Assembly: GCA_963921935.1 (NCBI GenBank)
Contig: OY998177.1
Location: 112,770,067-112,834,066, forward strand
From: Galeruca laticollis
Lineage: Eukaryota; Arthropoda; Insecta; Coleoptera; Chrysomelidae
Direction of reading: 5' to 3'
Length of the DNA stretch: 64,000 nucleotides
Below are positions 33,177-43,721 of this stretch, piece after piece. The translations under genes and the position numbers were made by a program. The notes beneath the pieces are model-generated. The model was not told the DNA's origin. It saw nothing but the letters and a program-made list of their open reading frames with translations, and ran no database searches. The stretch's first letter is position 1. The number at the start of each line of letters is the position of its first letter.

Positions 33177-34390
33177 ATGCACTCCCTTTACATACCACGC
33201 CAACTACATGAAGACTAATGAGGTTTTCATTAAATGATTACATTTATATATTAAAGGCTAACATCCTTTCCTAAGATTAATATGATTCAATTTAGTTCCG
33301 TTCAAATAAAACAGTTGAATGGCGATGACGAGAAACTTTCTTGTTATAAAGAGAACCCTGGTGTTGATCAATTGAATGTTTTATTAAAACAAATGGAAAA
33401 ATAATAATGTCCCTGTTAACTATTTTATTGGAAATTACGTCGTAAATTGAGTTTCTATTCGGACAAAAGATAGACACTTGTTGAAAGTACGGAGTCAAAA
33501 TTACAAAAATATTATGGGTTTAGAAGCCAGAAATGAATAACAGTATCTCAATCTCCAGATTTCTCCAGTTGAGAGAATTCAGATTCGCTGATTCGTATCT
33601 TGTTCAATGTAGAGGATGTCTCGAAACTGACGCCCATACTTTTCGAATACGAACCGGAGGAATCACTCTTAGAAGAAAATAATAGAAACGCGTATTCTTC
33701 TTTGTTACCGAGGTAATGATAAAAAACAAAGATATAAAATTGTATATGTTAACTTCATCAAATATAAAGTCTGCTTGAGAAAATGACTGGCATATGGTTC
33801 TGTTGACAATGTATTATTAGTTCTGTAAAAATTATTTTATACGGTTATTTGTTTGAAAAATGGAACTTTATTATTCTAATCGATAATATGTTGAAAGTAT
33901 CACGTAATTTGAGTCCCAATTTAAATAATCTCGATTTGCTTAAATCGAAACTAACTAAAAGTTATCGAGTAACATTGGGACGAACTTTTAGTTCTCAACA
34001 GGTTTCAAATTTTATTGTTTGTACCTAGAGGTTCATTGGATAATGTGAATGTTTTCTGATGAGAGTACATATACCTGGATAGGGATCATGAATACTCATG
34101 AGCTGCATGAATTAAGAGATGTGAACCCTTATGATGAGCTGAGATGTCATCGAAGACCATAGTCAGTAAACATTTAGGCTCGATTTTTAAATAATAATGT
34201 AATTAGTCTAGACATTCTACACAACTGACTGAATTAAGCGCTCTATTAGCAGTTTTTAACTAATAATGTCACTGCCACTGCTCGATGTCTGACTTGTCCT
34301 CGCACGTTGATAAGCGAGCGCGCGATGTTCATACAAAATAACATGTTTCGACATGTTCGCACACAGACAAGTTGAATCATGCACAAAATG
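33173..34390. other. AT-rich stretch; may contain the eroded 5' end of the hAT element
   Basis: No gene was seen. The hAT element should begin somewhere here. A weak match to a hAT-type end (cagtttttaac at 34254) exists but has no matching 8-bp target duplication, so I do not place the boundary. Confidence 0.35.
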
Positions 34391-34394
34391 GAAC

Positions 34395-34404
34395 GTATAA
34401 AAGC
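34395..34404 (+). promoter_or_regulatory. TATA-like box upstream of the hAT transposase start
   Basis: GTATAAAAGC lies 154 bases before the first ATG of the hAT frame (34558), in a GC-richer stretch. A capped transcript starting about 30 bases downstream would include that ATG. Inferred from sequence only. Confidence 0.45.
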
Positions 34405-34557
34405 AACAGCTCTACGAATTTTTTGTTAGTTAGTAGTATGTGCTTGGCCGCGATATATAGTCGTGAATCATAAGCTCTGCCGTGGTAAATAATCGTGAGT
34501 GGTGTGTCATTTTATAAACATTACTATCTATAAATCTATTGAGAATTTAGTTTTTGT

Positions 34558-34669
34558 ATGGAAATGGCTGAATCTACTTCTAATTTGAAAAAGAAATGCC
34601 GGTAATACAGTATTGAATATTTAAAATATGGATTTACGGAATCTTCTACAAACAAATCATTACGTATTT
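34558..34669 (+). pseudogene. hAT transposase, first coding segment (split from 43722-45406)
   Basis: MEMAESTSNLKKKCR is followed by a stop (34603-34605) and YSIEYLKYGFTESSTNKSL. KKRKYSxEYLKYGF is the usual start of vertebrate and insect hAT proteins of the ZBED/SCAND3/FAM200 kind. The next residues of that family, a BED zinc finger, are found 9 kb away at 43725 (LPMCLICRKVFSNEAM). The PLE complex sits exactly between. Confidence 0.75.
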
Positions 34670-35310
34670 ACGTAATTAACTGTCTCGACCCTTACTTCAT
34701 GGAATCTGCTCATATTAGTGTTTTGAATGAAACTCACGGTTTCTAGTTAATTCCACAATAAAATAAAAGTTATTGAAAATTCCAAAAAATTGACAATTGT
34801 TTCGATAATTCAATATCATCGTCAGAATGACAGAAGTTACATTTTATTTGATGCCTACCTGATATTTAGTAGTTATTTTTGGCTAGACCAAGAAGTGACC
34901 TAACTTGTGATTGACTTAATATATGTTTATAGAAAAAAGAAGAAGATATGATATTACAAATATTGAAGCTTAGATATTATTAGCCCTATGGTGATCTCCT
35001 GGATATCATTTTTCCAATTAAGATCAGTATAACTGTGCAATGATATAGAAAACCAGGAAAACTATATCTGCTGATCTTTACAATTATCACTTAAGAAGAC
35101 AGTTTATCAGTGGAGAACTCTCTAGATTCAACTATTCATTGACAACTTCATATTGTGGGTTTCTTAAATGTCTTCTAATTTTCAATTCTTAAAGGAAATC
35201 CAGTTCTGGTTTCTTTTCACAAATATGCAGCACTTCTAGTTTTGTGTTAGGTGTCAATGAATGATTGGTGTCAAGTTGATGTTTTGCGTAGTGGGATTTA
35301 TCTGGTTGTT

Positions 35311-35619
35311 TTAACCTGTATACTCGTAAGTGTTCAATGTATCGGATTTCAAAATTCCTAAGGGGGTCTGACCCAAATAGACAGCATTACATTCTGGACA
35401 TTTGAGTTTATATATACCTGACTTCTTTAATAGTGGTATTTTTGTTTTTACATTTGACAATTTTGTACTAACGTTACTTTCTGTTTTAAAAGAAATTGTT
35501 GTATTCGTTGCTGAAGATATTATCTTTGAAATACTATTAGAAATATTTCCTGCATATGTGATGGTTTTATAAGTTTTTATTTCATCAGCTTGTTTAGGAA
35601 ATATTAGTTGTAATGCCAC
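35311..35619 (-). pseudogene. PLE GIY-YIG endonuclease segment (frameshifted)
   Basis: The minus strand carries KTITYAGNISNSISKIISSA and KSGIYKLKCPECNAVYLGQT, the GIY...YIG core (GIY, then VYL). The frame then shifts, so the rest of the domain is read in another frame (down to about 35110). The copy at 42836-43354 shows the undamaged arrangement. Confidence 0.85.
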
Positions 35620-35776
35620 TTTTTCCTCTCCCCTTTTTTACTAATTAGCTTATTTATCATATCTAATGGATAACCGTTGGATGTTGCTATTTGTCTAATT
35701 GTATTAATCTCTGTATCAAAATTTTATTTGTTCATAGGAACTGAAAAAGCTCTATGTATCATTGAATTATATGCCG

Positions 35777-36628
35777 CTAGTCTGTGTGACATAAGGTGAT
35801 TGGAATTGTCACATCAGTCTGTGTTGGTTTTCGGTAAAATGAATAATCAAGTACATTATTAACTCTTTGAATTTTTAAATCAAGAAAATTGATTGAGCTA
35901 TTTTCTTCAATTTCTAATGTAAATTTAATTTTTGGGTGTAAATTATTGATGTGGTTGAAAAATACATCTAATTCTCGTTCACCACCCATAAAACAAGCTA
36001 ATGCGTCATCTACATATCTATACCAAAATAAAATATTTTTCGAAATATTACTTTCGAAGATTTTTCTTTCTAAATTGTCCATTAAAATGTTTGCTAAAAT
36101 AGGTGATATAGGGCTTCCCATAGGTAAACCTTGATTTTGAATATATATCTTATTGTCAAAAGTGAAATAATTCTGATTAATGCATACATCAAATAAATTA
36201 AGTATATCTGATATTAATCCTGGATTAATATTTTTATCTTCTAGTAATTTTCTTACAAGTATTACACATTCTTTAGGAGGAATTTTAGTGAAAATATTAG
36301 TTACATCGAACGAAATGACTTTATATTTATCTTGCATGTGGATTGCTTTCAACTTTTTGATTAGTTCTATTGAATTTCTAATTGAGTACTGAGATTCATA
36401 TCCGTAACTATTGAGTATATTGTTGAGTTTCTTTGCCAATATATTATTAGGAGCATTAACATAAGAAACTACAGGTCTAATTGGTTTCGTTATTTTATGT
36501 AATTCAACGGTTCCATATAATTGTGGACAATGAGGATTCTTATGTATGATTGACCTCTTTTCATAATCACTTAAAAGATAATTTGAATTAATAACAATAT
36601 CCCTTACATTATTAGAAAACTTTTTTGT
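35777..36628 (-). pseudogene. PLE reverse transcriptase
   Basis: Upstream part (36628-36440): PQLYGTVELHKITKPIRPVV, then KKLNNIL. The palm follows: KVISFDVTNIFTKIPPKE (catalytic D, about 36310), QGLPMGSPISPILANILM (about 36128), YRYVDDALACF (catalytic DD, about 36015) and FTLEIEENSSINFLDLKI. All palm residues are intact. A stop lies at about 36628 between this and the N-terminal part, and a frameshift follows at about 35790. The RT core is the best preserved enzyme in the PLE copies here. Confidence 0.87.
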
Positions 36629-37370
36629 TTAGTCTGCTTCAAGAACTTTTACTTCGCTAGATTCTATAAAGTTATATATTTTGGAATTGTAATTTTCAGT
36701 CGTCAAAATGACAGTTGTGTTCCCCACATTAGATTTTGTAACTGTTAGGTTATTATCTTCTATCTTCTTTTTCATTGCATTTAAAACTGTAATGTCATTT
36801 TTTTGTTTGATGTTTAACTTTTGAAGGTTCAATATTTTTGATTAATTTGGCAATTTTTAATTTCCCAATAGGAAAATTATTTGAATTAGATTTTAAAGCT
36901 ATTTCTGACTCTGTAGCTATAATTTGTTTAATATTATTCGTAAATTTTGGTGGTATGCTGTACTTTAAACTTTTATTTAAAAATTCTATTTCACTGTCTG
37001 TAAAATTAGTGTCTGAAAGGTTTTTAATACGTGGTGCAAAGTGTGTTGGTATGTAGGTACTTACAGTTTCATGATGTTTTGAGTATTGAATTTTATGTTG
37101 TGTGTGTTCAAGATTCTGTAGCTTCTTTTCTTGTTTCTTAAATTTCTTATGCTTCATCGTGCTGACACTTTCTCTAATTTTGTCATTCAAACAGTCAAAT
37201 TCTACTGGATGTAATTGGAATGTGAGTTCTGAATGTACAACTTTCATGTAGTTGTCTAAGGAGTCTCTAACTTTGAACCATTTCTTACATTCTCCTTTTA
37301 TCCAAACTCGTTGAGCACATTTTATAGCTTTTTGTGCTTGTTGTATTTTAGTGTGACATTTTATATACAC
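36629..37370 (-). pseudogene. PLE N-terminal region
   Basis: Two overlapping minus-strand frames (37370-36795 and 36832-36629) make up the region before RT. They carry CAQRVWIKGECKKWFKVRD, HPVEFDCLNDKIRESVS, a basic stretch KHKKFKKQEKKLQNLEH and LSDTNFTDSEIEFLNKSLKY, then NVGNTTVILTTENYNSK, the first fingers motif of PLE RT. A one-base shift joins the two. Part of the same region is found again at 45893-46127 on the plus strand. Confidence 0.75.
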
Positions 37371-37489
37371 ATAATTTGGTATTACCTTTTTCCTAAGGCA
37401 TTCTTGGTTGAACCAAATGTTTTGTAACGTTTCTGTAGTAACTTCTGGTACAGTCGGGTCAAATCTTCTCTCGAAGATTTTTTAATGAA

Positions 37490-37652
37490 ATTAACTGTCT
37501 CGACCCTTACTTCGTGGAATCTGCTCATATTAGTGTTAATTCCACAATATAATAAAAGTTTTTGAAAATTCTAAGAAACTGACAATTGTTTCGATAAATC
37601 AATATCATCGTCAGAATGACAGAAGTTACATTTTATTTGATGCCTACCTGAT
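37490..37652 (-). repeat. PLE pseudo-LTR arm, outer part (split by the Gypsy element)
   Basis: It begins aattaactgtctcgaccctt and matches the 3' end of the main PLE, with a small deletion (about 20 bases after catattagtgt). It stops at ...gcctacctgat, where TGTAAG of the left Gypsy LTR starts. The sequence continues at 42436. Confidence 0.85.
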
Positions 37653-37846
37653 TGTAAGATACTCCCTGTATATATATTTCTGTATATTTACTTTTATTGA
37701 ATTACATGTTTTTATATGATACGTACCTTATAGATATATGTACGAGTTTTGCAAAAGCAGTATACGAATAAATACGTTTCACATAAAACATTGTTTTATT
37801 TGTAATTAGTGATTATATTCAAATTAATATTTTCATATATATAACA
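37653..37846 (+). repeat. Left LTR of the Gypsy element
   Basis: 194 bp, starts TGTAAGATAC and ends ATATATAACA. Contains aataaatacg, which may act as a poly(A) signal (about 37768). Confidence 0.9.
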
Positions 37847-37958
37847 GTGGGCGATGAGGTGTTTCTCTCTTTGAATTCACGTGTGCATAATCGGAAAGTA
37901 TAGTTTATCAGTTAGTGCTGAAATTTTTGTTTTTAAGTAAGTGCTAGTGGTAAAAAAA

Positions 37959-38840
37959 ATGCCGGCTGATAAAGATAATCAACAATGTTTTGGGTTATTA
38001 GGAACCTTAAATACTTTTGATCCTGATAGATCGGATTTTTCGGTATTTAAAGAAAGACTATTCCAATTTTTTATTGCAAATGAAATAAATGACGTTAACC
38101 GAAAAAAAGCCATACTTTTAAATACTTTATCGGAGAATTGTTATGAATTGGTGCGGAATTTATGTGTACCAGATCTTCCGAATGCAAAAACTTTCGATGA
38201 ATTAATTAAATTATTGGACGAACATTTAAATCCAGTAAAGTCGTACTTCACAGAAAGATTACAATTGTACTCTGCACGGAGGAAACCTAGTGAAAGTGTT
38301 GGCGATTGGGAAGCACGTATAAAAAGTTTAGCTTCAAAGCGTAATTTTGGCACTGAATTAGGTGTCATAATGCGTGATATTTTTGTTATCGGCATTAGTG
38401 AAGAAAGGATAATGGATCGGCTTTTTGAAGAAGATGCTTCCAGCGCAAATGTTACGCTGAAATCAGTAGTTAGATTAGCCATTTCCAAGGAATCTTCTTC
38501 GAAGGAACACGCGTTGAGAGAAAGCTTGGGTGCGGTGGTGAAACGAGAACCGACCGACTCGATGAATTTCCATCGCCAAAGGAAGAATAAGGGCCAGATC
38601 ACAAGCAATTCTTCTAGCCAGCCGTTTCAGCGATATCAAAAAGACCAAGGCAGCAGCGGTTTAGCTGGTAAGAATAGTGTCAGAAATCCTACGGTAAGCA
38701 ATCGTAAATAATCTATAAAATGTACTGTTTGCGGTCGTAGTAATCACATGGTAAATGATTGTGCATATAAACATTGTAATTGCCATAAATGTGGTGTAAG
38801 AGGCTATTTAGCTACTCAGTGCAAAAAAGTTTCACATTAA
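37959..38840 (+). pseudogene. Gypsy Gag with two zinc knuckles
   Basis: The start is at 37959 (aaaaATGCCGGCTGAT). The capsid part runs LNTFDPDRSDFSVFKERLFQ, VNRKKAILLNTL, NPVKSYFTERLQLYSARRKP and GDWEARIKSLASKRNFGTEL, typical of insect Ty3 Gag. After a basic Gln/Ser-rich tail a stop (38709-38711) precedes the nucleocapsid part. Knuckle 1 is CTVCGRSNHMVNDC, a good CCHC. Knuckle 2 is CHKCGVRGYLATQC, where the metal-binding His is a Tyr. A further stop at 38838-38840 separates it from protease in the same frame. Confidence 0.85.
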
Positions 38841-40353
38841 TATTTGGAAGTAGATACTGAACAATCAATTTTTAATTTATCGGATTTAAATAAACCGGTT
38901 GCGGAGATTTTTGATGAATTTGATAATTATTTGTTAAATTTTGGGAATTTAAGCGACAATGTTGATAAGAATGGAAATATTAAACCTGTTTTTGTAAATA
39001 TGCATGTTGAAAATATACCAATGAGTTTTGAGGCGCATTCTGGTTTTACTCATGCTGCAATATCTGAAAAATTATACCAAAAACATTTTTCAAATAAAAA
39101 ATTAGAATAGAATGATTTATCATTGAAGGATTATGTGGGTGTTACTTTTAAACCCTTGGGTTTTGTTAATTTCAATTTGGTTTTTGAAAATAAAAATTAT
39201 GTATTAAAAACTTATGTAATCAAAGACGGGGGACCACCACTAATTGGTAGAAATAGTTTAAATATGCTTAAATTGGGTAACTGCAAAATTCAGAAAGCTG
39301 AAAGTTTGAATGATATATCTGATACAAATTTATTAGAAAGCTGTAAAAATATAGATGCTTCTATCAAGGTTACTTCTTCGATCAGAAAATATGGTGCTAT
39401 ATTTGATAGCAGATTGGGAACATTTAACCAATTTAAAATTTCATTAAAGCTAAAGGAAGGCGCCGTGGAGAAATTTTGCAAGCCTAGACCAGTACCGTTC
39501 ACTTTAAAACCCAAAGTAGAACAGGAAATCGAAAGGTTAGTAAAAATGAATGTTTTAGTACCAACAGAGATTTCAAAATGGGCTACTCCTATCGTTCCAG
39601 TTTTAAAAAACAATGGAGGTATAAGAATATGCGGAGATTTTAAAATTACGTTAAATCCAAATTTGTTAATTCAACATTTTCCTTTGCCAAGAATAGAGTA
39701 TCTTTTTCGCAATTGCAAGGTGGTGATAAGTTTTCAAAAATCGACCTCCCGGAAGCTTATCAACAGGTGGAGTTGACAGAAGCATCTAGAGAACTTGTTA
39801 CTATAACTACACATAAGGGACTTTACTCTTATAAACGTTTACCTTACGAGATAACGAATGCCCCAGCTATATTTCAAAATATAATGGAACACAAATGTTT
39901 GTTTTCCCGGGTGTTGTCTGTTTCCTTGATGATATTTTAGTAACAGGTAAAGATGACCGTGTGCATCTGCAGCGTTTCGAAAAAGTGTTTAAACGTCTTC
40001 ATGAATGTGGACTTGAAGTAAAAGAAGACAAATGTACATTTTTTCAACATTCGGTAAAATATTTAGGTCATGTAATTGACAAATTTGGATTACATACGCT
40101 AGACGAGCGAGTTACTGCTATTAAAAAAGCCAAGGTTCCGGAAACAGTTACGGAACTCAATCCTTCTTAGGAATGGTAAATTTTTATTGTAAATTCTTTG
40201 AGAATGCATCACAAATTTTGAAACCTTTTTATTGTTTGTTAAAAAAAGACTCAGCTTGGAATTGGACGCCTGAGTGTACGAAAAGTTTCGAAGAAGCTAA
40301 GGCTATGTTGACATCTTCTTCGGTGTTAGCACATTTTAATCCCGGATAATAAA
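38841..40353 (+). pseudogene. Gypsy protease and reverse transcriptase
   Basis: The protease region carries FEAHSGFTHAAISEKLY (about 39026), where D-S/T-G is expected; the Asp is a His, so it is inactive. A stop lies at 39108-39110, then PPLIGRNSLNML. The RT reads KFCKPRPVPFTLKPKVEQEI, NVLVPTEISKWATPIVPVLK and GIRICGDFKITLNP. A frameshift near 39715 leads to KFSKIDLPEAYQQVELTE (catalytic D). Another near 39905 leads to CFLDDILVTGKD (catalytic DD) and KYLGHVIDKFGLH. The frame then returns to the original one at about 40161 (SFLGMVNFYCKFF). Two adjacent stops lie at about 40348-40353 before RNase H. Confidence 0.86.
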
Positions 40354-42176
40354 TCAAACTAACGGTTGAAGCTTCTCAGTTTGCTCTGGGAGCCACTATC
40401 TCTCATGTCTACAAGGATGAAACGGAAAGACCAATTGCTTTTGCGTCAACTTTGTTAAAATCCAGCGAAATAAAATATTCTCAAATTGAAAAAGAGACTC
40501 TAGCCATTATTTTTCGCGTAAAGAAATTTTTTCAATATCTCTATGGTCAAAAATTTATTTTATCCACTTACCTTAAACCTTTATTAACCATTTTTGGCAA
40601 TAAAAAAGGTTTACCAATTGTTGCAGCCAATCGGATACAAAGATGGGCTCATATTTTATCAGATTTTTCGTATGACATAGTTTACGTCAAAAGTAAAGAT
40701 AATGTTGCAGATTGTTTGTCCAGACTTCCCGTTAATCCCGAAAAAGAAGAATGTATTCCATTTTTAAGCTCAGAATTTTATTATTCATATTTAAATTATA
40801 TTGAAGATTCCGATTTTCCTTTGAATGTTCACTCTATAAAAAAAGAGACGGCGAAGGATCCTATTCTTAGTAAAATTATATATTTTGTTAAAAGGGGATG
40901 GCCTTCTACTTGTCCTTCGAGTGAAATTCAACCATATTTTATAAAAAAAAATGAAATTTTTATGGAACAAAACTGTTTAATGTGGGGTTACAGATTGATT
41001 ATTCCAAAGAAATTTCATACTTCAATTCTAAAAGAATTGCATAGTACTCATATGGGTATCGTAAAAATGAAGGCACTTGCACGATCATATGTTTGGTGGC
41101 CTTCAATTGACAAACAGATTGAAGAGCAATCTCAAAATTGCAATTCTTGTGCACTTCACTCGAGCAAACCACCCAAATCATTATTGTCAACCTGGAAATG
41201 TCCTGAGCAACCATGGACTAGGTTACATGCCGATTTTTTTGGTCCAGTTTTTAGTAAAAACTTCTTGGTAATTGAGGACGCAACCTCAAAATGGATAGAA
41301 TGTTTTCAAATGTACGATATAACGGCTACGAGTACTATTAAAATTTTTCGTGATTTATTTAGTAGATGTGGTTTACCTTTCCAAATTTGTACCGATAATG
41401 CGACCACTTTCAATTCGGATGAATTCCAAACATTTTTAAAATTGAGCGGAATACGACATCTAACAGGTGCACCTTACCACCCTTCTACAAATGGATTAGG
41501 TGCAGTTAAGATTCTGAAAAAAGCTATTTATAAAGCCAAAAGTGAAAATAAAAATTTAGATTTTAATTTAATTATCAATCGTGTTCTATTTCCTTATAGA
41601 AACACTCCTCATACAACAACAGGGGTAGCTCCTTCTAAAATTTTGTTGGGTAGAACAATGCGCACCAGATTTGATTTGTTATTGCCATCGACAAAATTGA
41701 TTGTCGAAAATGAACGATTCACACAAAAACAAAATTTTGAAGGGAAAAGACAAACATATTTTAAAATTAATGATAAGGTGTTAGTACGCGATTTTAGGGC
41801 TAATACTCCAAATTGGTGCCAAGGTGTGGTCAAAGAAGTTCTTGGAGAAAGAACCTATATTATAAAAACAGATCATGGATTGATTTGGAAACGTCACATT
41901 AACCAGTTAAAAGTAAATAATTGTAATGAAACTGAAACTGTTAACTCAAAATATTCAAAAGAGGAAGAATTGGTCACGATCATTCCAAGATCTGATTTTA
42001 ATGTAAATAGTATACATAATGATAGTTTAGTATGTAATGATTCTGTAGCAAGTGATAGAGATAATTTAGTCAAGAACAATTCGAATCAGGAAATGTCGGT
42101 TTCACCTAGCGTTGATAGTTCGCGTCAGTTAAGACGGCGGAGCTTAATAAATAAGCAAAACCGACTAGTTTATTAA
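40354..42176 (+). pseudogene. Gypsy RNase H and integrase (long open frame, catalytic residues lost)
   Basis: RNase H begins KLTVEASQFALGATISH, with Glu in place of the first catalytic Asp, then IEKETLAIIFRVKKFFQYLY and RWAHILSDFSYDIVYVKSKD. The integrase zinc finger is HSTHMGIVKMKAL...NCNSC. The core has LHADFFGPVF (first D, about 41230) and QICTDNATTFNSDEF (second D, about 41390). The third motif, normally NGxAERAV, reads NGLGAVKIL at about 41492: two residues including the catalytic Glu are missing. The C-terminal part ends in an SH3-like GVVKEVLGERTYIIKT and RHINQLKV, then an acidic tail to the stop at 42174-42176. The frame from 40452 is 574 codons without a stop. Confidence 0.9.
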
Positions 42177-42242
42177 TTTAACTGAAAGTGTTATTCACTT
42201 TTTATTAGTTTAGCTTGTATATATTTTTTGAAGGGGGAAAAG

Positions 42243-42435
42243 TGTAAGAAACTCCCTGTATATGTATATCTGTATATTTACTTTTATTTAATTACATGTT
42301 TTCATATGATACATACCTTATCGATATATGACGAGTTTTGCACAAGCAGTATACGAATAAATACGTTTCACATAAAACGTTGTTTTATTTGTAATTAGTG
42401 ATTATATTCAAATTAATATTCTCATATATATAACA
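42243..42435 (+). repeat. Right LTR of the Gypsy element
   Basis: 193 bp, TGTAAGAAAC...ATATATAACA, preceded by the polypurine tract at 42231-42242. PLE sequence resumes at 42436 (attgtttagtagttattt). Confidence 0.9.
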
Positions 42436-42835
42436 ATTGTTTAGTAGTTATTTTTGGCTAGACCAAGAAGTGACCAAACTTGTGATTGACTTAATATATG
42501 TTTATAGAAAAAAGAAGAATATGTGATATTACAAATATTGAAGCTTAGATATTATTAGCCCTATGGTGATATCCTGGATATCATTTTTCCAAATAAGATA
42601 AGTATAATTGTGCAATGATATAGAAAACCAGGAAAACTATATCTGCTGATCTTTACAATTATCACTTAAGTAGACAGTTTATTAGTGGAGAACTCCCTAG
42701 ATTTTACGGTTCATTGACAACTTCATATTGTAGGCTTCTTAAATGTCTTCTAATTTCCAATTCTTCAAGGAAATCCAGTTTTTGTTTCTTTTCACAAATA
42801 TGCAGCTCTTCTAGTTTTGTGTTAGGTGTCAATAA
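42436..42835 (-). repeat. PLE pseudo-LTR arm, inner part
   Basis: This continues 37652 in the same (minus) PLE direction through gacttaatatatg and ctcctggatatcatt-type sequence, up to tgtgttaggtgtcaata. At 42836 the PLE sequence turns round and is read on the plus strand, giving an inverted junction. Confidence 0.83.
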
Positions 42836-43354
42836 CTAATATTTCCTAAACAAACTGATGAAATAAAAACTCATAAAACCATCACATATGCAGGAAATAT
42901 TTCTAATAATATTTCAAAGATAATATCTTCGGCAACGAATACAACATTTTCTTTTAAAACAGAAAGTAACGTTAGTACAAAATTGTTAAATGTAAATACA
43001 AAAATACCACTATTAAAGAAGTCAGGTATATATAAACTCAAATGTCCAGAATGTAATGCTGTCTATTTGGCTCAGACCCTTAGGAATTTTGAAATCCGAT
43101 ACAGTGAACACTTTCGAGCAAACAGGTTAAAACAACCAGATAAATCCCACTACGCAAAACATCTACTTGACACTAATCATTCATTGACACCTAACACAAA
43201 ACTAGAAGTTCTGCATATTTGTGGAAAGGAACAAGACCTGGATTTCCTTGAAGAATTGGAAATTAGAAAACATTTAAGAAACACACAATATGAAGTTGTC
43301 AATGAACAGTTGAATCTAGGGAGTTCTCCACTAATAAACTGTCTTCTTAAGTGA
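42836..43354 (+). CDS. PLE GIY-YIG endonuclease domain, inverted truncated copy (open)
   Basis: The plus-strand 3' end of a PLE protein, open from the inversion point to a natural stop at 43352-43354. From about 42860: KTITYAGNISNNISKII, then KKSGIYKLKCPECNAVYLAQ (GIY...VYL), FEIRYSEHFRANRL (the conserved Arg and His region), KSHYAKHLLDTNHSL and a C-terminal LDFLEELEIRKHL with NEQLNLGSSPLINCLLK. This shows the complete domain that is frameshifted at 35311-35619. As it lacks RT and a promoter it cannot act alone. Confidence 0.83.
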   Translation, partial: LIFPKQTDEIKTHKTITYAGNISNNISKIISSATNTTFSFKTESNVSTKLLNVNTKIPLLKKSGIYKLKCPECNAVYLAQTLRNFEIRYSEHFRANRLKQPDKSHYAKHLLDTNHSLTPNTKLEVLHICGKEQDLDFLEELEIRKHLRNTQYEVVNEQLNLGSSPLINCLLK

Positions 43355-43721
43355 TAATTGTAAAGCAGATATAGTTTTCCTGGTTTTCTATATCATTGCA
43401 CAGTTATACTGATCTTAATTGGAAAAATGATATCCAGGATATCACCATAGGGCTAATAATATCTAAGCTTCGATATTTGTAATATCACATCTTCTTCTTT
43501 TTTCTATAAACATATATTAAGTCAATCACAAGTTAGGTCACTTCTTGGTCTAGCCAAAAATAACTACTAAACATCAGGTAGGCATCAAATAAAATGTAAC
43601 TTTTGTCATTCTGACGATGATATTGATTCATCGAAACAATTGTCAATTTTTTAGAATTTTCAATAACTTTTATCATATTGTGGAATTAACTAGGAACCGT
43701 GAGTTTCATTTAAAACACTAA
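43355..43721 (+). repeat. PLE 3' untranslated region and end (plus copy)
   Basis: Reverse complement of the region 34690-35100: gatatccaggatatcaccat, gtcaatcacaagttaggtca and ...ccgtgagtttcatttaaaac. It ends at cactaa before CATTACCTATGT. The last 50 bases of the family end (tatgagcagattccac...) are missing. Confidence 0.85.

Larger units (their letters stand above)
34670..37489 (-). mobile_element. Penelope-like element, nearly full length
   Basis: On the minus strand the element reads N-terminal region, reverse transcriptase, GIY-YIG endonuclease, then a long 3' untranslated region ending at 34670. PLEs use the RT and the nuclease for target-primed insertion. The copy is broken by a few stops and frameshifts but keeps the whole gene order. 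It is flanked upstream (right) by a second 3' end in the same direction (37490-37652 plus 42436-42835), the pseudo-LTR arrangement typical of these elements. Confidence 0.88.
37653..42435 (+). mobile_element. Ty3/Gypsy retrotransposon with both LTRs, inserted in the PLE arm
   Basis: Plus strand, 4.78 kb. Left LTR 37653-37846 (194 bp) and right LTR 42243-42435 (193 bp) both run TGTAAG...ATAACA and differ by about ten substitutions and one 1-base gap by eye. A polypurine tract AAGGGGGAAAAG (42231-42242) precedes the right LTR. The sequence after the left LTR (TGGGCGATGAGG, from 37848) is the candidate primer-binding site. Gag, protease, the first part of RT, RNase H and integrase share one frame apart from stops and two frameshifts, as in Ty3 clades with a single gag-pol frame. 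The flanks (ctgat / attgt) show no exact target duplication. There is no envelope gene. Confidence 0.9.

Noticed and set aside
33015..33203. Minus-strand protein with a long Tyr-Ile repeat
   Set aside because: It is only the translation of the (TA)n microsatellite.
34254..34264. cagtttttaac as the left hAT terminus
   Set aside because: Only weakly similar to the right end, and the 8 flanking bases do not match those beyond 45730.
38141..38608. 155-codon minus-strand frame
   Set aside because: Antisense shadow of the Gypsy gag.
37648..42440. Target-site duplication of the Gypsy element
   Set aside because: Bases outside the two LTRs (ctgat and attgt) do not match over 4-6 positions, so I report no duplication.
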